Source: an uncultured Myxococcales bacterium
Lineage (GTDB): Bacteria > Myxococcota_A > UBA9042
DNA: 64,000 nt
Direction: 5' to 3'
Assembly (NCBI GenBank): GCA_903896545.1
Contig: CAITYF010000202.1
Location: 1 to 64,000 of the forward strand
Part shown: in pieces, positions 52,671-60,976 of the stretch
Position numbering within the stretch: position 1 is the stretch's first letter
Layout: each line of letters begins with the position of its first letter
The notes under the pieces: model-generated
What the model saw: only the letters and a program-made list of their open reading frames with translations
Database searches by the model: none
Told to the model about the DNA's origin: nothing
Program-made: the position numbers and the translations under genes

Positions 52671-53366
52671 ATGCGCGTCTCAGTCCTGCAATTCCCCGGC
52701 TCCAACTGCGACCACGATTGCACCTACGCCTTTGGCTCCGTGCTCGGTTGCAACACCAGTCTCGTTTGGCACGGCGAATCGCAACTTCCTGAAGACACAA
52801 CGCTTGTCATGGTCCCGGGCGGCTTCTCGTACGGCGACTACCTGCGTTGCGGAGCCATCGCCGCGCATTCGCCAGTCATGGCTGCGGTCAAACGTTTCGC
52901 TGAGCAGGGCGGCGCGGTCGTCGGCATCTGCAACGGCTTTCAGATCCTCACGGAATCGCGGCTCCTTCCGGGCGCTCTACTGCGCAACCAGAACCTGAGC
53001 TTCGTGTGCAAGAACGTGACCTTGCGCGTGGATAGCCACAAGAGCCCGTTGACGGCGAAACTGCCGTTGCGCAGCACGTACACCATGCCGATCGCGCACA
53101 TGGAAGGCAACTTCATCGCGGACACGGCAACGCTGGACGAGATGGAACGCAACGGGCAGCTCGTGCTCCGCTACGTGGACGCGCACGGTGAGGCGACGCA
53201 GCACGCCAATCCGAATGGCGCGGCGCGCAACATCGCGGGCGTCAGCAACGCGCGCGGCAACGTGATTGGGCTGATGCCACACCCGGAGCGCGCGATCGAG
53301 TCGCTGCTCGGCGGTACTGACGGCAAGACGATGCTCAGCGGACTCATCGACTACGTGCGCGGTTGA
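52671..53366 (+). CDS. purQ: phosphoribosylformylglycinamidine synthase subunit PurQ (glutamine amidotransferase)
   Basis: 231 residues. Class-I glutamine amidotransferase: MRVSVLQFPGSNCDHD start, VPGGFSYGDYLRCGAIA, nucleophile Cys in VGICNGFQIL, and the catalytic His-Glu in LMPHPERA. It supplies ammonia for FGAR to FGAM conversion. Slightly longer than Bacillus PurQ (227). The stop codon lies inside the TGACCGATCGGTCA palindrome at 53364. Confidence 0.96.
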   Translation: MRVSVLQFPGSNCDHDCTYAFGSVLGCNTSLVWHGESQLPEDTTLVMVPGGFSYGDYLRCGAIAAHSPVMAAVKRFAEQGGAVVGICNGFQILTESRLLPGALLRNQNLSFVCKNVTLRVDSHKSPLTAKLPLRSTYTMPIAHMEGNFIADTATLDEMERNGQLVLRYVDAHGEATQHANPNGAARNIAGVSNARGNVIGLMPHPERAIESLLGGTDGKTMLSGLIDYVRG

Positions 53367-53377
53367 CCGATCGGTCA
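53364..53377. promoter_or_regulatory. TGACCGATCGGTCA palindrome at the purQ/aldehyde dehydrogenase junction
   Basis: The palindrome supplies the TGA stop of purQ on the plus strand and the TGA stop of the aldehyde dehydrogenase gene on the minus strand. Its placement at convergent 3' ends makes a conventional operator role doubtful for this copy. Confidence 0.45.
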
Positions 53378-54799
53378 GAATTGCGGCCGTAGCGCCAGCA
53401 TCCGCGGTTCCGTGTACTCTTCCATTGCGTAGCGCGGACCTTCTCGACCCACGCCGGAATCATTGATGCCGCCATAGGGCATCTGGTCGTAACGGGTCGT
53501 TGGCACGTCGTTGTGGATGAGCGCGCCTACGTTCAACGTTTCGAATGCTCGCCAGATCGCCGGCAAGTTCTCCGTGAAAACGCCAACCTGCAGGCCAAAT
53601 CGCGAGGCGTTGACCCGCGCGAGAACATCGTCCCATTCGCGGAAAGTCGTCAGCGCCAGCACGGGGCCAAACGCCTCCTCTTGCCAGAGCGGTTGAGCCG
53701 TCGCCACGTTGCGGAGCACAGTCGGCTGGAGCAAGCGTCCAATTTGCGTGCCGCCAGCGAGTACTTCTGAGCCACTCGCAAGCGCTTCTGCCTGCCAACG
53801 CGCCAAGCGCACGGCCGCGGCGTCGTTGATCACCGGTCCGCACAGGGTGTCCGCGTCGCCTGGATCGCCTGCTTTCACGTGAGCTTGGACGTAGGCCAGA
53901 AGTTGCTTCGTGAACGCCGGGGCAAGATCTTCGTGGACAAACACGCGTTGAACGGAGATGCACGACTGGCCGGCGTACGCGTAGGCACCGGTTGCAACAG
54001 CTTTGACCGATCGGTCAACTTCCGCGTCGGCAGCGACGATCACTGCGGCGTTGCCGCCCAACTCCAACGCCACTTTCTGCCGCACTGCTTGGGCCTTCAG
54101 CCGCCAGCCCACTTCGGCACTTCCGGTGAAAGTCATCACTTTGACGCGTGAATCGTGCACCAGTGGGCCCAAGTCCTGGACCGATGGCAAGAGCACCGAG
54201 ATGAACTCCGGCGGGAGCCCTGCTTCGATCACCAGTTCTGCCAAACGAAATGCCGAGAGGGGCGCGAGAGGCGACGGCTTGATGACGATCGGACAGCCCG
54301 CTGCGATCGCGGGCGCGAGCTTGTGCGCGACGAGGTTAAGGGGGAAATTGAACGGCGTAATGGCGGAAACCAAGCCTAGCGGAAAGCGTCGGATTAGCCC
54401 CCAGCGCTGGGCGGCGAATTCGGAACGGCTGAGATCGAGGAGTTCGCCTTCGCGACCCACTTCCATCGCCGCGAACGCGAACGTGTCCTGTGCCCGCCGA
54501 ACCTCGCCTCTCGCCAGCGCGATTGGCTTGCCGGCTTCTGCTTGAATCAGCGCGGCCAGTTCTTCCGCGTGCACCTCCAGCAGCGCGCGCGTCTTCTCCA
54601 GAATTCGACGACGTTCAAACGCGCTCAGCTTGCGCGCGTTGGACTCGTGTTGTGCACCGGTGTGCAGCGCCTCCTCGACGTCCCCCGCAGTCGCTTCGCG
54701 CACGTGTGCCACGATCGCGTCGTTCCACGGATTCTGCACGGGAAGCAGCTGACCGTTTGTCCGGGGCTTGCCGCCGATCAGGCTGTCAATCGTGTGCAT
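53375..54799 (-). CDS. NAD(P)-dependent aldehyde dehydrogenase
   Basis: 474 residues, the standard length. Features are ITPFNFPLNLVAHKLAPA, the NAD-site Lys in IKPSPLAPL, TFTGSAEVG, the general-base Glu in LELGGNAA, and the catalytic Cys in GQSCISVQRV. The EEAFGPVLAL and MPYGGINDSGVGREGP blocks close the family pattern. GQSCISVQR resembles the lactaldehyde/GapN-like branch. It oxidises an aldehyde to the acid; substrate unknown. The ATG at 54799 has GAGGTCC upstream. Confidence 0.93.
   Translation of the reverse strand: MHTIDSLIGGKPRTNGQLLPVQNPWNDAIVAHVREATAGDVEEALHTGAQHESNARKLSAFERRRILEKTRALLEVHAEELAALIQAEAGKPIALARGEVRRAQDTFAFAAMEVGREGELLDLSRSEFAAQRWGLIRRFPLGLVSAITPFNFPLNLVAHKLAPAIAAGCPIVIKPSPLAPLSAFRLAELVIEAGLPPEFISVLLPSVQDLGPLVHDSRVKVMTFTGSAEVGWRLKAQAVRQKVALELGGNAAVIVAADAEVDRSVKAVATGAYAYAGQSCISVQRVFVHEDLAPAFTKQLLAYVQAHVKAGDPGDADTLCGPVINDAAAVRLARWQAEALASGSEVLAGGTQIGRLLQPTVLRNVATAQPLWQEEAFGPVLALTTFREWDDVLARVNASRFGLQVGVFTENLPAIWRAFETLNVGALIHNDVPTTRYDQMPYGGINDSGVGREGPRYAMEEYTEPRMLALRPQF
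54004..54017. promoter_or_regulatory. third TGACCGATCGGTCA palindrome, inside the aldehyde dehydrogenase gene
   Basis: Exact copy within coding sequence, where it encodes part of DRSVK on the minus strand. Because the codons happen to fit, the copy may be a chance match or an auxiliary site. Confidence 0.35.
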
Positions 54800-54929
54800 G
54801 GGACCTCGGTCTGACGGTTTCGGGAGAGGCAGGGCCTAAAAGCAGAGCCGCAGTGCAGGATACGGCGTCAAGCGCGAAAGGCAAAGGCGGGCGCGCCGCG
54901 GATCGGAAGCAAGGGGCCAGGAACTTCGC

Positions 54930-56396
54930 CTAGCGTGTGGCGGCGTGATCTGAGATCCACGCGCGCACGTTGCGCCGGGCGAGCGCCATGACGGTCGCCT
55001 GCGGGTTGACGCCGGGCGAGCTTGGCAAGCAGCTTGCGTCGGCAAGGATTAAGTTCTGCCAGCCCCAGAGTTTGCCGAATGAGTTCGCCGCGGTTTTTGC
55101 TTGCCGCTCGCCGATGGGGCAGGAGGCGAACGCGTGAACCGTCGACAAATTCAATGAATCTGCCCGGAGCGGCGCATGGAGCGCTCTCTCCGCGTGTTGG
55201 GCTGACGTCAGCGTTGGCATCGACGTTACGCCCGTGTGGACGGCCAGCGCGCCCGCGGCGAAAAGGACGCGGGCGAGATGCCTCAGTCCCTGTGTGAGCA
55301 GTTCCACATCTTGGGGCGCCATCGCGTAGCGCAGCGTCGAGCGCGTCGCATCCGCGGTCGCTGGACGTACCGATCCGTGCCCGCGTCCGCGAACGGCGAC
55401 GTAGTAGGCCGCCACGCGATCCAGCCTTGTCATCACGTCGCGCCCTTGCGGCCAGTTATCGGCGAGCAGAACGGCCGCGTGTCCTGGCGTCAGGTACGAG
55501 CCGCCGAGAGAAATATCCGGTGCGAACTCCGTGATTTGCACCAAGGGCAACACACTGCTTAAGCCGCCGACGGACGAGGGAAATTCCGCGAGCACCTTGA
55601 GCATCGGGTGAATTTGTAGCGAATCCCCAATGTTGTGGTGGATGCCCGAACGTCGAAGAAGCGCCGGAGTCTCGGTCGCTCCACAAGCCAAGAACACAGC
55701 GTCGGCCGTCAGCCATTCGGTCTGTGGTGGCTGCCCGGGCTCGTGGCGGAGGATCTCGACGCGCTGGGCGTGGGGCGCGTCGCCGTGGATCTGGTGCACG
55801 CGCGCATGTGTGAGCAGTCGCGCGCCTGCCGCTTGCGCACGCGGGAGCAGGGACTGGCTCACGCCCTGCTTGGCGCCTGTCGGACAACCGCTGGCGCACC
55901 GGTTTGTGCCGCGGCAGTTCGGTGCGATGCGCGGAACTTCGTGGTGAGCCCAGCCGAGCGTCGTCGCGCCGTGGGCGAAGAGCGCCGTGCTCGTGGGCCA
56001 CTTACCCGCATGCAAACCGACGTGGAGCGCGGCTTCCGCCCAGACAAAGTGCGGTTCGAGATCGCCAGCGCTCGCGCCGCGCAAGTCGTAATCCGTCGCC
56101 CACTCGTCCAACGTCGCGTCTGGCGTGCGCCGCCAAAAACCACTGTTTATTTCTGTGCTTCCGCCGACGCAGCAGCCTTCGACATAGGCGATTGGGTTGG
56201 CGCCGAGCAGTGGCGTCATGCCCCGATGCCGATAGAGCAGCGCCATCGCGCGCTCGGCGGACTGGCCATAGTCTTCCAATGCAAACGCGCCGCCTTCCTC
56301 GATGACGGTGACATCCCAGCCGGCCGTCGCCAATTCGAAGGCGCAGACCGCGCCACCCGCGCCGGAGCCGACGACCAGCGCACGCTTGCCGCTCAT
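54930..56396 (-). CDS. GMC-family FAD-dependent oxidoreductase
   Basis: 488 residues from the ATG at 56396, which puts the dinucleotide-binding motif VVGSGAGGAVCAFELA at residue 8 and VTVIEEGG after it; longer in-frame extensions lack homology. Further features: YVEGCCVGGSTEINSG, the second flavin block AVFLACGATETPALLRRSG, HAFASCPIGE (likely active-site His) and the C-terminal SSPGVNPQATVMALA. It matches the branch of GMC enzymes that oxidise sterols or long-chain alcohols. The start overlaps the stop of the small subunit gene by 4 bases, implying a two-subunit complex. Confidence 0.9.
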   Translation of the reverse strand: MSGKRALVVGSGAGGAVCAFELATAGWDVTVIEEGGAFALEDYGQSAERAMALLYRHRGMTPLLGANPIAYVEGCCVGGSTEINSGFWRRTPDATLDEWATDYDLRGASAGDLEPHFVWAEAALHVGLHAGKWPTSTALFAHGATTLGWAHHEVPRIAPNCRGTNRCASGCPTGAKQGVSQSLLPRAQAAGARLLTHARVHQIHGDAPHAQRVEILRHEPGQPPQTEWLTADAVFLACGATETPALLRRSGIHHNIGDSLQIHPMLKVLAEFPSSVGGLSSVLPLVQITEFAPDISLGGSYLTPGHAAVLLADNWPQGRDVMTRLDRVAAYYVAVRGRGHGSVRPATADATRSTLRYAMAPQDVELLTQGLRHLARVLFAAGALAVHTGVTSMPTLTSAQHAERALHAPLRADSLNLSTVHAFASCPIGERQAKTAANSFGKLWGWQNLILADASCLPSSPGVNPQATVMALARRNVRAWISDHAATR

Positions 56397-56815
56397 CGCG
56401 CACCGCCAGCGGCTGCAATGACGCCGGGAAATTCGAAGTACGCCAGCAACGCCGACGTCCGAATGAGGCGCATGAGCTGGCGCGCTTGCGGCAGCGGCGC
56501 GACGGACCAACGGTGGAGCAGTTCGGCCTGTTGGGATGGCGTCAGCGCGACGAAGCTGCGGGCTCCCCAGCGCAGCGCGCTCGTGTCCACCGCGCGCAGT
56601 CCGAGAACGAAACCGCTGCGGTAGTGCAATGCGAGCGCACTGACTTGGCCTTCGACAAACGCAGCTGCGTGGGCAATCGCGGCGGCGTGTACGGCGGCGG
56701 GCAGCGAGACCGGCGCGGGATTCAGCCACGCCGCGACGATGGCGTGCAAAGTCAGCCTCGCCCGACCGGCGTGTTCAGGGTGCAGTTGGGGTAGGAAAAT
56801 CGCGCGCAGTTGCAA
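56393..56815 (-). CDS. Gluconate_2-dh3-like small subunit
   Basis: About 140 residues from a TTG at 56815; the start is uncertain because no strong Shine-Dalgarno is seen. The helical protein ends RQLMRLIRTSALLAYFEFPGVIAAAGG, which resembles the gluconate 2-dehydrogenase subunit 3 family that accompanies GMC dehydrogenases. It lacks an obvious Tat motif. Overlap with the GMC gene (ATGA) supports a complex. Inferred partner of the GMC oxidoreductase. Confidence 0.65.
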   Translation of the reverse strand: MQLRAIFLPQLHPEHAGRARLTLHAIVAAWLNPAPVSLPAAVHAAAIAHAAAFVEGQVSALALHYRSGFVLGLRAVDTSALRWGARSFVALTPSQQAELLHRWSVAPLPQARQLMRLIRTSALLAYFEFPGVIAAAGGAR

Positions 56816-56878
56816 AGTGTGGTGTACCGGTGCCGGCGGCGATGCCGGCCGCCAGAATGGCGAGGCAACCGGGGGGTG

Positions 56879-58852
56879 TCAAGGCGCAAGTGTCGGGCGC
56901 TGCTCGCCAAGCACGCGATACAGGCCGACCACATATCCGCCCGGCGGCATCGGCACGTGCGGGTGCGGTGGGGTCCCGACCTCCGTCAGGTGCCACTCGC
57001 GCACGGGTGCGAGCGTCAACCGGCGGCGAACGGCATCGCAGGTTGCGCGCGGCGTTGTCAGGTCGGGCGCGTCGGACATCGGCTCCAACCAACAGGCCAT
57101 GCCGAGCCAGAGGTAAACGTCCTCGCCCGTCGGCCACGCGTTGCTGGTCACGAGACCGCTGAGGTCGACCAGCACAACCTGCTTGCCCGCACGGTCAAAG
57201 GCGATCCGCGGAAAGTGGTCCATCGACCCGTCCGCCCGCGCGATGAGCCGTGCGTGGTTCGGCAGCAACTGCGCCGCGACCTGCTGCGCCTGCCACTGCG
57301 TCTGCAGCGTGTACAGCCGCGTGACCTCTGGCAGGCAGTACAGCAGTTGTGCGACGGCGAACGCGCCGGCGATGCCCGTGGTCAGACGTGCGGACCAGCG
57401 CTGTGGCAGCCAGTTGACCGCTTGGCCGGCGAGCAGCGCACTCCAAGCGACCGGGACAAACTGCATCCGTTCAGCGTAGGGACCTTCCGTGGCGAAGAAC
57501 ATCAAGCCCATCGCAGTTGTGCAGCCGATCGCCGCGAGCAGCCACAGCGTCGGTCGCCGTGCGAGCTGTAGTGCGCGCACCAAACCCGCCACGAACACCA
57601 GCGCGTAGCCAGGCAGCGTCAGGCGCGGATCCCACAGCGCGATGACACGCGCTGCCGCGGTGAGGTCGACATTGGGGAGGTGCTGTAGCGAACCGCGCCG
57701 GTCCAGCCAAAGCGGCGCAATCAGGTACCCCGCCATGAGAGCGGCAGCCAAGAACAGGATTGGCGGCATCCGCGGCCGCTGCCCCGTCGTCCAAGGCAGA
57801 AGCAACAGCAGCAGCGGGAACGGCAGCCATTCGGGGCGCGCGTGCACGGTCAGGACGCAACTCGCCATCGTGAGTATCAGCGCCGGAGTGCGGAGACGCG
57901 GGTTCTCGTCGAGCCAAAGATGGGCGGCAAAGGCGGCGGTCGAGGTCATCAGGAGAAGGAGCGGCCCCGGTTCCTCGCACGCGCTCCAGCGCACCAGCAA
58001 CGGCGAGAGCGCGAGCAAGATGCCGCCAGCCCAAACGCCGCGATTCCATGCGAAGAGTCGGCCGACGAATGCGAGGCAGAAAGGGACGGCCAGCGTGCTC
58101 AGTCCGAGGTTCAACAGAAAGAGCGCGTCGACGTTCAGACCGGTGAGGCGCTGCAACGCGACTGCGGCGGACGTCAGCCCTTCGCCATACGGCCAGATCG
58201 ACCCGTCGCGCAGGAACTGCGTGTGGAGATCAATGCGATAGCCCTCGTGCAGAAACGTGCGCGGCGACCACAATAAGCGCACAGTCAGGCTCAGCAGCGT
58301 CACGGCAGCGACACCTGCGGTCCGAATCGGCGGCCACCGCCGTGGGAGCCGCTGAAGCGTCACCGCGAGAGCCAGCAGCCACACGAGCCAGGCGGCACCC
58401 GCGCGCTGCCGTGGCGAAACGTGCCACCAGGGGGGCGGCCGATCCTTCACGGCGACGGCTTTCTCGGCGTGGTGCCACGGCGACGCGCTCAGCATCCGTC
58501 CGTCCAACACCGCGTGGAAGCGCGCGCACACCGGCGCTGGCAGGGTGGGCTCACAGCTGAGAATCAGCGCGGACTTCTCCGGTGTCACGAGCGCGCACGC
58601 CGACTTGCCGTCGTTCGCGGACTCCACGCACAGGCGCAGCTTCGTTTCTTCCAGCGCGATCTTGTTCAGGCGCCACCCAGCCACGACGTCCGCTTCATCG
58701 TGCAGCGGCTCCAGCCACGTCAGAACCGCCGCTTCCGCGCCGCGCGGGAGGTTCCATGCAGCGTCCGTTGGTTCGGCCCTCGCCGCCGCAGACCCTAGCG
58801 CGGCCGCAAGGCAAGTGACGACGAACGTGAAGCGTCGCCAGACTGCGCTCAT
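56879..58852 (-). CDS. polytopic membrane protein, possibly glycosyltransferase-like
   Basis: 657 residues from the ATG at 58852, which overlaps the upstream SDR stop by 4 bases. An N-terminal signal segment is followed by a soluble part to about residue 150, then about ten hydrophobic segments with short loops (for example LFLLNLGLSTLAVPFCLAFVG, read in pieces LFLLNLG and AVPFCLAFVG), and a soluble C-terminal part from about 520. The layout resembles GT-C (PMT/ArnT-like) glycosyltransferases, and HEGYRIDLHTQF lies in the first loop where such enzymes carry an acidic residue. I cannot assign it firmly. Confidence 0.6.
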   Translation of the reverse strand: MSAVWRRFTFVVTCLAAALGSAAARAEPTDAAWNLPRGAEAAVLTWLEPLHDEADVVAGWRLNKIALEETKLRLCVESANDGKSACALVTPEKSALILSCEPTLPAPVCARFHAVLDGRMLSASPWHHAEKAVAVKDRPPPWWHVSPRQRAGAAWLVWLLALAVTLQRLPRRWPPIRTAGVAAVTLLSLTVRLLWSPRTFLHEGYRIDLHTQFLRDGSIWPYGEGLTSAAVALQRLTGLNVDALFLLNLGLSTLAVPFCLAFVGRLFAWNRGVWAGGILLALSPLLVRWSACEEPGPLLLLMTSTAAFAAHLWLDENPRLRTPALILTMASCVLTVHARPEWLPFPLLLLLLPWTTGQRPRMPPILFLAAALMAGYLIAPLWLDRRGSLQHLPNVDLTAAARVIALWDPRLTLPGYALVFVAGLVRALQLARRPTLWLLAAIGCTTAMGLMFFATEGPYAERMQFVPVAWSALLAGQAVNWLPQRWSARLTTGIAGAFAVAQLLYCLPEVTRLYTLQTQWQAQQVAAQLLPNHARLIARADGSMDHFPRIAFDRAGKQVVLVDLSGLVTSNAWPTGEDVYLWLGMACWLEPMSDAPDLTTPRATCDAVRRRLTLAPVREWHLTEVGTPPHPHVPMPPGGYVVGLYRVLGEQRPTLAP

Positions 58853-59877
58853 GGCAGCCAATCGAGCACGGCGAGAATCCGCGGTGCGAGGCGGGAGCGG
58901 TGGGGCGACGCGTTGGATTGTTGCAGGACGAGCTCCCGATTTTGCACGTACCAGTCATAACTTTGCGCGATCATCGCGTCATTGCTGTGCTGCGGTGTCC
59001 AGCCCAGCGCGCGCCGCGTCTGCTCGGTGTCAAACCAGATTTCCCGACCGTAGGCGAGCGCGTGGTAGCTGGCCAGCGGCGACAAGCCGAGGCGACTCGT
59101 CCAGGTCATCGCGCGCTGGGTCGGGCCAAATGGCAAGGCGCGCACCGGGCTGCCCGTTCGCGCGTGGGCAACGAGGTTCTGCAGCAGATCCCCCATCGTC
59201 CCGAACTGGGTCGCGCCGCCCAGCCACAGGCCGTTCCCCGGCTTTTCGGCCAGCAGACACAGCGCGGCGAGATCGTCGACATGAACGAACTGATAGCGGT
59301 TGCGCCCATTGCCCAGCGTGTACACGGGCCGTCCGCGGCGCACCCACTCAAAGAGCAACTGAAAGATGCCGAGGCGTCCCGGTCCCAGGATCGTTCGCGG
59401 GCGCACCACCGCGACGTCGAGCCCTCGATTGCGCCACGTCTCCACGCGCGCCTCTGCCGCGAGTTTGGCGACGCCGTACGCCTCAGCTGGTCGCGGCGGG
59501 GTCGCTGACGTGATTGGCAGGGATTGCGGCACGCCGTACACGGCGCTTGTCGAGACAACAACCACTTTTTGCACACCAACCCGTGCTGCTTCGGCGAGGA
59601 CCCGCTCTGTCCCGTCGACGTTCACCGTGTGCAGCAGCTCCAAATCCTTGGCCAGAGGAACCTGCGCGACCTGATGGTGGACGACGTCAACGCCAGCCAC
59701 CGCCCGGGCGACAGCAATCGGGTCTCGCACGTCGCCGCGGACGAACTCCACGTTCGCGGGGCGATCAGCGGCGTCAAGCAGGTCAAAGACGCGCACGGAG
59801 TCACCGCGCGCCAAGAGGTGCCGCACGGTTGCGCTGCCGAGGAACCCCGATCCGCCGGTCACGAGCGTTCGCGTCAC
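58849..59877 (-). CDS. NAD-dependent epimerase/dehydratase-family SDR (second of pair)
   Basis: 342 residues from a GTG at 59877 that overlaps the upstream SDR stop by 4 bases (GTGA). Extended SDR: cofactor motif VTGGSGFLGS, NVDGTERVLAEA, STSAVYG and the catalytic YGVAK (YxxxK). The 3-beta-hydroxysteroid dehydrogenase/OleD-like branch is plausible from RTILGPG and FVHVDDLAALCLLA. Substrate unknown. Part of a minus-strand operon with a second SDR, a membrane protein and the GMC pair. Confidence 0.85.
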   Translation of the reverse strand: MTRTLVTGGSGFLGSATVRHLLARGDSVRVFDLLDAADRPANVEFVRGDVRDPIAVARAVAGVDVVHHQVAQVPLAKDLELLHTVNVDGTERVLAEAARVGVQKVVVVSTSAVYGVPQSLPITSATPPRPAEAYGVAKLAAEARVETWRNRGLDVAVVRPRTILGPGRLGIFQLLFEWVRRGRPVYTLGNGRNRYQFVHVDDLAALCLLAEKPGNGLWLGGATQFGTMGDLLQNLVAHARTGSPVRALPFGPTQRAMTWTSRLGLSPLASYHALAYGREIWFDTEQTRRALGWTPQHSNDAMIAQSYDWYVQNRELVLQQSNASPHRSRLAPRILAVLDWLP

Positions 59878-60887
59878 AGTTGCACACCTTGCGCGCGACA
59901 CCAGGCGATGGACCGCCGCATGCCCTCTTCCAGCGCGATGTGCGGTTGAAAACCCAACTCGGCCTGCGCGCGCGCCACCGAAACGGCGATTGTCGCGCCC
60001 AATTCTCCCGCAACGTGCAGTTCCTGCTGGTACAGCCCCGTCCGCTGAATCCACGTGTCTGCAATGCGGCAGGCGTCCGACGTCAGCGCCGGCACGTAGC
60101 GCGGTCGCAGTCGGGTGCCGAGAATACGCGCGACGGTTTCCAGAATTTCGAGCCAAGCGTACGGCCGTTCGTCGGCAATCCAGTAGGTGCGACCGGGCGC
60201 TGCAGCGCTTGCCCGTGCGAGCAGCACGCCTTGGACGATGTTGTCCACGTACGACATGCTGCGTAGGTTGCTGCCGTCGCCAAAAACCGGTGGTCGACCG
60301 TGCGCGATCATGCGGAAAAACGTCGTTTGGCGGAGCGGCTGATGTGGGCCGTAGAACCAACAGGGGCGCAGAATCACGGTTTCCATTGCGCTGCCGGCTT
60401 GGCGTACGAGCGCCTCGGCGCCCGCCTTTGACCGCCCATAGCCCAGATACGGCGACTCATCCGGGTCGTCCTCCCGCATCAGCGTGTGCGGCGAACGGTT
60501 CAGCCCGGCGGCCGAGTTTGAGCTGATGTGGATGAAGCGCCGCACGCCCGCGCTCTGCGCCGCCGCGAGCACATGGCGCGTGCCATCGACGTTCACCGCC
60601 GTCAGGTCCGCGACGCGCTTGGGATGAATCAGCCCCGCGGAATGTACGACCGTCTGGACGCCGTGAAACAGCGCGGGCGGCACGGGTTGGCGAATGTCGG
60701 CGCGAACGACCTCGACACCGGACAGCGCACTCAACGCGCGAATGTCCGCAGTCGGCGACGCAAGGACGCGCACGGCCTCGGGCTCCTGTACAGCGGGGCC
60801 AAACTGACCGCCCTCGCTCAGCGCGTGCACCAGCGCGTTGCCGAGCCAACCCGGCGCGCCAGTCACCAGAATTCGCGGAGTCGCCAT
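59874..60887 (-). CDS. NAD-dependent epimerase/dehydratase-family SDR (first of pair)
   Basis: 337 residues from the ATG at 60887 (AGGTGG upstream), where the cofactor motif VTGAPGWLGN begins at residue 8. Other features: VNVDGTRHVLAAAQSAGV, HISSNSAAG, catalytic YGRSK, LRPCWFYGP and YVDNIVQGVLLA. Extended SDR of the 3-beta-HSD-like or sugar-epimerase type. First gene of the operon that continues with SDR, membrane protein, small subunit and GMC oxidoreductase; the set could build or modify a lipid or sterol-like surface molecule, which is inference. Confidence 0.85.
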   Translation of the reverse strand: MATPRILVTGAPGWLGNALVHALSEGGQFGPAVQEPEAVRVLASPTADIRALSALSGVEVVRADIRQPVPPALFHGVQTVVHSAGLIHPKRVADLTAVNVDGTRHVLAAAQSAGVRRFIHISSNSAAGLNRSPHTLMREDDPDESPYLGYGRSKAGAEALVRQAGSAMETVILRPCWFYGPHQPLRQTTFFRMIAHGRPPVFGDGSNLRSMSYVDNIVQGVLLARASAAAPGRTYWIADERPYAWLEILETVARILGTRLRPRYVPALTSDACRIADTWIQRTGLYQQELHVAGELGATIAVSVARAQAELGFQPHIALEEGMRRSIAWCRAQGVQL

Positions 60888-60976
60888 ATCCACCTGCACC
60901 GCAAGAGACCGCTGACCGGCCGCTTTCGCAGAATCACCCCGGGCGCGTGGTCCGTCAAGCGGTGATCGGGGTGCCA

